The notes under the pieces were generated by a model. It ran no database searches. It saw nothing but the letters and a program-made list of their open reading frames with translations, and was not told the origin of the DNA. The translations under genes and the position numbers were made by a program. From the NCBI GenBank assembly GCA_025917655.1, contig CP084610.1:682001-746000 (forward strand): 64,000 bases of DNA, given 5' to 3'. How positions within the stretch are numbered: the first letter of the stretch is position 1; every line of letters starts with the position of its first letter. This DNA is from Chlorella sorokiniana (lineage: Eukaryota; Chlorophyta; Trebouxiophyceae; Chlorellales; Chlorellaceae). Below are positions 56,391 through 64,000 of this stretch, piece by piece.

Positions 56391-59300
56391 ATGGCGCCGC
56401 TTGACGCGCATCGAAAGACTCCACCGCAAACTGGTGGAGTTTCATTCTACGCCGTCACAGTATTCATGCAAAACGTGTCTCGGGTGATTTTTTTGGGGGG
56501 GAGGGGATGCATGTGTCTGCAATGAATGTGGATTGCGTTTCGGCACTGGCATGCTGCAAGACGTCTGCCTTCTGACATACGGGGGATGCATGTGCCCGCA
56601 ATGATTGTGGAATGCGTTGCGGCACTGGCATGAGCATGCCAGTGCACTGCAAGACGTCTGCCTGCAGACATGCGGGGCCGGTCGTAAGGCAGATGTCTTG
56701 CGGTTGTGCACCCTGTAGATCCATGGCAAGGGAGCCACCAAGCGCAAGGAGGATGCTGTGAATTGCTTGATCGACAAGGCTCGTGAGGGGGATGCCTGGG
56801 GCATCCTGCGCCTGTTCTGGCCCGAGGTGAGCAAATCTGAAAAAGTTTCCAGTGCAAGCTGCGTGTTGACACTGTGACGCCCTCTCATGTGCAGCTGGAC
56901 AAGGAGCGCGGACCGTACATGCTGAAGCAACGCAAATTAGGGCTTGCGCTTTTGCGCTGTTTTTCGGCGAATGAGCGCTCACCCACCGGCCAGGCTGTGC
57001 TGAACTACCTGAAGCCTGCCAGCGGCAAAGCCGCCGGGAACTTTGCATTGCTGGTCACGGAGGTGAGCACCGCTCCCAGCCGCCCCTGGCAAGTGCTGGC
57101 TCCTTGCTTCCTTGTGCCATGCGCTGCCATGCCTGCCCCGCCCCTGGTGCAGCGCCTGTTCAAGGACATGTGCAGCCTGCAAGACGGGGCCGACCCACGC
57201 GTGCGGGAGCTCAAGGTTGGCGACGTGAACGCAAAGCTGGATGAGCTGGCGGGAGCAGCAGGCAAGGCGGGAGTGCAGGGTTGCAGACTTTGCCGGCCGC
57301 ATTGGCGTTGGTACCCTCCTTGTTCGCTGTGCATCAGCCTTCGTAAACTGTCGCCGGCTCTGCAGGTGACCTGGCGGCAGCCAGTGTGGTGCTCCGCTGG
57401 CTGCTGTCGCGCTGCACTCCCTCCATGGCTTTCTACCTGGTGCAGATCATCCTGCGGGAGCTGCACATCAGCCTTGGGTGAGGCCCACCCCGCTGAGCGG
57501 CTCATGGGCTGCTGGGCTTGTGCTGACGGGATCGCCTTGACACAGTGCCCATGTGCCCCACAAGCACCCGCTCACCCGTGCCTGCTGCCCTGTGCCTGCA
57601 GGGTCGAGTATGTGCTGCGCCTGTGGCACCCCGACGCCCTGGACTGCTACAACAGCTGCAGCGACCTGCGCAGGGTGCTGACAGAGCTGGCAGAGCCGGG
57701 GGCTGAAGCTGTGGTGGTGCGCAGATGGCTGCTGCATCGCTGGTGCTACCGGCTGACATGTTGCTACCGGTCTGGGGTACTGATATGACTCAATTCTTGC
57801 ATCCATTGTCAGTTTTGAGTCCTGCCCCCGGATGTTGGCTGCAGGGCATCCGCCTCGGGTTCGCGGCCATGCCGCAGCTGGCCCTGGCCATGCACAGCCT
57901 CGATGCAGTGGTGAGCGCCATGCAAGCGCGGTTTAAGCTGGCCGAGCAGGGCGCGCAGGCGGGGCGCCGCCTGCAGTTCCTGGTGGAACCCAAGCTGGAT
58001 GGTGCGTGGCGTTACTCTGTTTGTGCGTGTTTGGGCGTGGTGGTGTGTGTGTGATGGAGGGGCGGGCAAAACTGCAGTCGTGATGCTGCCTCTGCCGCGA
58101 CGAAGAACGCCTGAGCGTCACTCAGTGCTGAGCAACTCCATGCAGTTGCCCCTCTGCACAGGGGAGCGTCAGCAGATTCACAAGCTTGATGGAGGGGGAC
58201 AAACCTGTTACTGGTCTAGAAGGCAAGCCTGCCTCCTCTGCGGTTCACATGCTGGGTTGCACGGCCAGCATCCTCTTTCCTCCTCCGAGGTGCAGGGGCA
58301 ACAACCACGCTCAGCAGCCTGATGTGAAGGCTGGCAGCGGCGGCTACCATGTATTCGACGAGGTCATCAGGGCACAGGTGGGGCCTTCTCTCGTCTGCAG
58401 GCCTGACGGCCATGATTTAAAGGGGATTGAGCATTTTGCATGAGAGCGCACAACAGGCTGCAGAAACTCTAGCCTTCTACCCTTTTATCGCGGGCAGGTC
58501 AAGCCAGCCACTTGTATTTTGGATGGAGAGCTTATTGCGTTCAACACCAAACGGTGAGGCAGCAAGTGCGCTTGGTTGCTGGCTGCAATGTCAGCTGTCT
58601 AGTTGCACAAGCTTGGTGGGTTCTTCAGCCCGCACAAACTTGGTGCAGGTGCAAATTTGAGGTATTCGGCTCCCTGCGCACCCTGTCCGCTGCGGCAGAC
58701 AGTCCCGCCAGCATCCTCTCCCAAGAAGTGTCCTGCCAGGATTTTGAGAGCAACATCAACACCGCAGATCCGGAGTGGACCCCTCCACAGCTGCAGGTGC
58801 GCGTACTCGTGCTTTGCCCGCTGAGCAGCACAAGCAGGAGCATGCCTTCCTGACCAGCCCCTTTTTGTCCCTTGACCCTCCCTCTTCACGTAGCACCTTG
58901 AGCTGGTCTACGTCGCTTGGGACATCCTTTTCATGGACGGCGTCTCCACGGCCAGCCTGCCGCTGCTGGAGAGGCGCGAGCTGCTGAGGCAGGCCATCGC
59001 CCGGCTCCCCCTGAGGGCCACCCGGTGGGGGCCAGCCGCACCGTGCGCGGCCGGATCGTGCCCCTTCTGCCTGACGTCCCGCTGCTGGGCTGCATGGGCT
59101 GCATGGCTGCGCCCAAGCTATGCTCCACCGCGCAAGAGGTCGGCGACATCCTGGCTGCTGCCAGTGCACGGGTGAGCGGCGGGCTGATCATGCGCCCAGC
59201 TGCTGTGCGCCTTGAGCTGCTGCAATACCACGGCGAGTCTTGTGCTGGCGCAGGCGGAGGAGGGCATAGTCATCAAGTGTGTGGACAGCCAGTGGCAGCC

Positions 59301-62300
59301 AGGGGACAGATCTGGCAGCTGGCTCAAAATCAAGCCAGACTACCTCAAACGGGTGAGCCGGCGTCGTTGTCACTATCCCTTCTCCATGTATTTATGGGCG
59401 GATGCTTTGCCCATGGGGTGCTTCACCTTGCAGCCTCTTTCGACCCACACGCAGTGCGAAGTGGACTGCCTAATCATTGGGGCCTGGTGGGGCGAGAACG
59501 GGTGCCGCGGCATGCTGTCCGAATACTTGGTGGCGCTGGCGCAGCGGCCTCGGGCCGGCAGCCAGCACCCATCCAGCTGGGCGAGCTTTGCAAAAGTGAG
59601 CGAGGCGCCTGCAAGTCGATCTCCTGGCTGGTGGTTCCTCAACTGCCCAACTTCCGTGTCTGCAGGTGGGGATTGGGTTCTCGGACCACATCAGGACCTT
59701 CATCCACGACAGCCTCGTGGGCAACTGCACTGAAACCCGACCGACCTGCTACAAGTGAGTGCTATCACCAGCCAGGGCTGCAAGAACCGCAACGGTCTGG
59801 GCCTTCTTCCTCCTTAATTAATCTAGAGCTGTCCCATAGGCTGGCTGCTCTGAAAGGCCGTCTGCCAAACCGGCATGCAGGGTTGTGCGCCACCCAGTGT
59901 CCAAGCCGCACCTGTGGGTTCGCGACCCGCTCAAGTCGCTGGTGCTGGAGGTGCATGCCGACCTGCGCCTCATTGCCAGCTGTGCGTACGCCACAAAGTA
60001 CAGCTTGCGCTTCCCGAGATTCGAGCGCCTCAGGTCTGGCCACTTACTGCGGTGCAGCACTGCCTCGCTCTGTCGGTTACGACAGGCACTTAACGATGCA
60101 GGCCTGCCATGCTGGGCTGCAGGCACGACAAGGATGCGCTGACGGTCACCAGCGAGGATGAGCTGGAGGGCATTGTGCGCCAGAAGCAGGTGTGCTTGTG
60201 TTGGCGTCCGCCCTGCCGTCTTGCCACCCTTGCCTACCGCCTTGGTTTGGTTGCACCTGGGCCAACCCGGTCGCCGGCCCCGGGCTGCAGGGCTACCTCT
60301 TCCGTGAGGACATGAAGCACCTGGGTGAGGGTGTGGCTGGCGGGTGTAAAACTGGGGTACTGCAAGGCGTTTGCCTGCAACGAGGCTGGGAGGTATCGCT
60401 GTCTTGAACACACAAGTTGCGTGCTACCCCTTCCACTCTGCAGTCAGCCCCTCTAAGCTGCCGAAAACCGCACGGCTGCAGCAACCGCCAGCCCGCAAGC
60501 CGCGCACCCTGCCCGCAGCCCTTGCCCTGATGGATGTCAGCCAGGTTGGCATTTCCATCAAAGGTATTTTGTGCATGGTTTAGTCTTTCGAGACCAAGAT
60601 GCTTCTGGTGCTTGCAGATTCAGCAGGAGAGCAGTGAGCTGGCGGGGTGTTGCATCTGCGTCCTCAACTTTGCTGGCTATGAGCTGAACGATATCGAGGT
60701 GCGCCCTGCACCCTGCCAGCCGCTGACAGATCTGGTTCTGATGCTGAGCAGTTTCTGATTGTCATGCCATGCAGAGTCTGATCAAGCTGATGGGCGGCTC
60801 CCGCTTTGCGCGCTTTGTTTCTGACATGGTGGGCCGCGAAGGCGGCATCACCCACGTCCTGCGGGTGAGCCGCCAGAACAGAGCCAGTCGGTTGACTGAT
60901 TTTTGAGTCAGCGCCTCTCTAACTCCTTCACTGACGCTGCTTATGCAGGCAAGCCGGAGGGCCGAGCCTTTGCTGTTGCGCAGGCGGCTGACTGTGATGT
61001 CCTGAGCGTGGGGTGGGTGGAGCGGTGTTTTGCAGAGCGTGCACGGGTGCTGCCCGGCCAGCGGAGTACCTCCATATTAGCAGCGAAATACAGCAGGTGG
61101 GATCCAATGCTTTTTATGTGCTTGTGTCGGGAGGTTGATGCAGCTGTCGATGACCTCCATCGGCTGCTGCTGCACCCTGCTGTGGTATCTGCAGCGTCGC
61201 CTTGACTGGGACCGGTATGGCAACCCCTTCTTCGAACCTGTTTCTGATCATGATGTGGCGGCCTTGCTGGGCCGCATGTCGGCGCATGACTGCCTGCTGG
61301 AGCCTGCGTTCGAGGGCTGTACTGCCGAAGGGTTCAGCAGCGGCGTGCTGGGTGGGGCATCACTCTTCCATGGCTGCCGCTTTCACCTCCTTGACTGGCC
61401 AGTTCGGCAGCCACAGCTCCCGACATCGCAGCCCAGCACCAGGCTTGCAGGTTTGTTCTGCCCATGCGGTGTGGATCCGCAGCGTCACCCCAATTGCTTT
61501 ACGAGTTGCTGCCATGTCATTTTGCAGGGGTCAGGCAGGTGCAGGCTGCGGCAGCAGTCGGCCATGACGCACTGGACAGGCTGGGCCGCGGCAGGCTTGC
61601 CTTCCTGGCTGTGCAGCAGGGGGCAGCCTGGCCCGGGAGCTGGATGACGGCACCACCCACCTGTTGGTGGCCCCTCAGTCGGGGTCAGCGCCCCAGCGCC
61701 AGCTCACCCCTGAGGAGCTGCTGACGGCGGTGGAGCAGCGTGGCGGGGGCGCTGCAGCCGTGCGGCGCTTGCGCTGCCTGCTGGAGGCCGGCGGGCTGGC
61801 GCTGCTGTCTTCCAGGTAATGTGCATGCAGCGATCTGGCAGGGGCGCTGGGGGTACCTCTGGTGTATTCCCCCTGCAATGTACGCAAGCGGCCAACGCTG
61901 TTGCTGCCCGGGGTCTGTTTCCCGCCAGGTGGCTGGAGGCTTCCTGCGATGCGGCCCAGGGCGAGCTGGGCAGCCTGGCCTGCTTGCCAGAAACCGACTT
62001 CCAGGCGCTCGGCACAACTGCGGAGGACCTGGCGGCCTGGCCGTGGCGGCAGTTCATCTCACAGCCAGCATGCAGCACAGGGGAAGCAGAGGAGGCCGCA
62101 GCCAAAGATGCATCGCCACCGCCCTGCCTGCCTGACGGTTCAAGCCAGCCCCCGCGGCCAATGCCCAGCCAGGCGGCGGCAGCACCAGGGCTCTGGGCTC
62201 CTGGCAGACGCGGACGGGCGGCCGCTGATGCAGACGCTGGGAGAGGCCAGCCGCCAGCTGGCCCCACATCCTCCCCGCCGACGCCGCCGAACAACCCTGC

Positions 62301-62944
62301 CGCGGCAGCACCATCGGCTCAGCAGCGCGGCCGGGCAGGCAAGGGCAGGCAGACGCAGCAGGCAGCAGCAGGCAGGCTTCCATCTGCCGTGGACAGCCGC
62401 GCTGCTCCTGCTGTTCAACGCAATCAACGCGGGCGCAAGCGCAGCAGGGCTGACCCGGCAGCATCTGCCCGCGTGCCTGCTGAGGACGCCATCCCCAGCA
62501 GGCCCCTGGCTGCGGGCAGCAGCGCAGGCGGGCTGGGCAGCCAGGTGGGTGGGCCCAGCATGTTTGACGCGCTGTTTGGCGACCTGCTGGCCCAGCTGGC
62601 AGGGCCGGCAGGGTCGCAGCAAGAGCAGGCAGCCACCGTGATGCCCACTGGCAGCACCCCCATGCTGCACTGCCACCAGCACACTGCCGGGTCAGCCAGC
62701 GGCCGCAGCGACAGCTACCGCAGCAGGGGCGGCGACCGTGCCCGGGGCCGGTGGGGCAGCTGCCACTCGCAACAGCGAACCCAGCCTGCTGCTGCCGTCC
62801 TTGCCGCCGAGCCAGCCCTCCCTCGAGGCGGCCCCTGCGGCGGTCCGCCTCGGCGGCCTGCGCCGGCCGCTGTCGCTGAAGGAGCGTGTGCGGCTGGCGA
62901 CTGCGGGCTCAGTCAGCCAGGACTGCTCGCAGGACTGGCTGTAG
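56391..62944 (+). CDS. LIG4: DNA ligase IV
   Basis: ATP-dependent ligase of non-homologous end joining. Exon 1 (56391-56483) ends FYAVTVFMQNVSR and joins in phase at 56719 to IHGKGATKRKEDAVNCLIDK. The DNA-binding domain includes LDKERGPYMLKQRKLGLALL and VQIILRELHISLG. The nucleotidyltransferase motifs are present: motif I VEPKLDGERQQIHK, created across an intron, CILDGELIAFNTK, HLELVYVAWDILFMDG, EEGIVIK and SWLKIKPDYLKR. The OB-fold part includes VDCLIIGAWWGENGCRGMLS and SLRFPRFERLR. BRCT 1 has IQQESSELAGCCICVLNFAG; the linker contains DWDRYGNPFFEPVSDHDVAA as in LIG4 (XRCC4-binding region); BRCT 2 includes SLFHGCRFHLL. A long Ala/Gln/Ser-rich tail follows. The frame near the end is ambiguous; the more protein-like frame ends CSQDWL at 62944. 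Confidence 0.92.
56503..56675. repeat. Two-copy tandem duplication in LIG4 intron 1
   Basis: A unit of about 79 bases (56503-56581) is followed by a diverged second copy (56582-56675). Both contain GGGATGCATGTG near the start and CTGCAAGACGTCTGCCT near the end. Copy 2 has an extra piece forming the short inverted repeat GGCATGAGCATGCC. Confidence 0.8.
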
Positions 62945-63131
62945 GCGCCGTGCGCGCCCTGCCATGCTTGCCCCAGTGTGTGTGCCCTGACACAAGCCAT
63001 TGCCTGCTGTGTGGCTGGCCAGTGAGGTTGTTAGATCACAAGGGGTCTGATCACGTGCTGCTGAAAGGCGGAGTTCGTTTTGCACGGAGGCGCAGAGAGA
63101 GTTTGCAGGCCCCTAGATCACAAGGGCCGCG

Positions 63132-64000
63132 TCACCCCGTGCTCTGCGCCGCGCCGTGGTAGCGCTGCGCCGCCTGCAGCATGTCGGCCAGCAGGCAGCG
63201 CAGGTCTGCGTCGGCGGCGATGTCCTCCAGGCTGACGTGCAGGCGGTAGCGCCAGTAGTGCTGCGGGTTGGTGGGGTCGTTGATCTGCTGCCGCTCCGGG
63301 GGCAGTCGGGCAGGCGCGGCGACAGCGGCAGCAGGTCCTGCAGCGGGAACACCGCCAGCAGGCTGGGGCTGTCCATGTGCTGCTGCAGGATGTGCTCCAG
63401 CACCGCGGGGTGCACGCAGCCGGAGCCTCGCCTTCGCCGTTGAGCATCTGGAGGAGCAACGAGAGGGCGGGGGGGGGGTGGAGTGGCAAGACTCAGGGGG
63501 CAAGGAAATACTGGCAGTGTGAGGCTGCCCGATATTGCTGCAGCCTGGGTGGAGGCCAGCAGGAAGGGCGTGCACGTGCAGGAGGATGGGGCCCGCGGCA
63601 CCGCGCATGGCAGCCGCCTCGTGCGCCCCCGCCGCGCACCTCCTCGTAGAACGCTTGCCGCCGCTGCTTGTCCTGCTCCCACCAGCCGCGTGTGGTGGAG
63701 GTGTCGTGGGAGGAGGGGGAGGCCACCGTCATGTAGGGGTAGGCCAGGGGGTCGCCAAAGCGCGCGCCCTCCCCGCAGGCATGCGCTGTATGCGCAGGCC
63801 TGCCAAGGGGAGAAGAAAAAAAGGGGTGTGTCGTGGGGATGGTCAGTCGCGCATGGCTTGGGCCTGGCATGCAGAGCGGAGCAGCTACACAACAAGACCT
63901 GAGGGTGCTTGTCTCGTCTTCCTTTACCCGCAGCCCCCTGGTGCCCTGCCTGCCTGCCCCGATGCAGCCCACACTCCCACCCCTCTGTGCCCACCCACCT
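63132..64000 (-). CDS. DPE2-type 4-alpha-glucanotransferase (GH77), 3' part
   Basis: Cytosolic disproportionating enzyme acting on maltose and glucans; only the C-terminal exons are in the window and the gene continues past the right edge. The exon at about 63800-63640 encodes FGDPLAYPYMTVASPSSHDT with STTRGWWEQDKQRRQAFYEE, the GH77 region with the conserved S-x-HD. The last exon encodes VHPAVLEHILQQHMDSPSLL, AVFPLQDLLPLSPRLPDCP, then PERQQINDPTNPQHYWRYRL with HVSLEDIAADADLRCLLADM, stopping at 63132-63134. Its frame breaks at the C run 63298-63302 (G run on plus), where six C rather than five restore it. The HYWRYR motif close to the C-terminus is typical of DPE2. Confidence 0.85.

Noticed and set aside
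1-64000. tRNA or rRNA genes
   Set aside because: I looked for cloverleaf-like arms with the TTCGA-type T loop and for rRNA signatures and found no candidate I could support by eye.

Overview
This is nuclear DNA of a green alga, most likely a Chlorella-like trebouxiophyte. It is GC-rich and densely packed. Genes are split by many short GT-AG introns (plus several GC-AG introns) with CAG acceptors, and coding bias is strongly GC3. Several genes carry the green-algal TGTAA polyadenylation motif about 40-340 bases after the stop. All coordinates come from reading the sequence by eye; exon joins were checked by phase where stated.

Layout. 0-6.2 kb: 5' part of a MATE transporter (minus), an unassigned stretch, and a secreted proline-rich glycoprotein (plus). 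6.7-22 kb: housekeeping genes TAF12 (minus), VPS35 (plus), a rhodanese protein (plus), type II peroxiredoxin (plus) and NOB1 (minus). 22-37.3 kb: a same-strand cluster of a carotenoid oxygenase, a heliorhodopsin, a bZIP factor and a second carotenoid oxygenase. 37.7-46.6 kb: a coiled-coil protein, a guanylate kinase-SDR fusion and a secreted alpha/beta hydrolase (all plus). 47.5-56 kb: a coiled-coil protein (minus), an RBBP5/SWD1-like COMPASS subunit (minus), NDUFS5 (plus), a TMEM50-like protein (minus) and a CUEDC2-like protein (plus). 56.4-64 kb: DNA ligase IV (plus) and the 3' end of a DPE2-type glucanotransferase (minus).

The most interesting unit is the 22-37 kb cluster. A heliorhodopsin with its retinal-binding Lys and TM3 Glu sits 0.63 kb downstream of one carotenoid oxygenase and 5.9 kb upstream of a paralogue, with a bZIP gene between. 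Both oxygenases keep all four predicted iron-ligand histidines. This suggests a linked module for making and using retinal, although substrate and function are inferred.

A recurring technical feature is that conserved reading frames often break at G or C runs that are one base too short. This happens in at least eight places in six genes and looks like homopolymer under-calling rather than pseudogenes. A 5'-truncated LINE fragment with a 16-bp target-site duplication lies just downstream of the heliorhodopsin.
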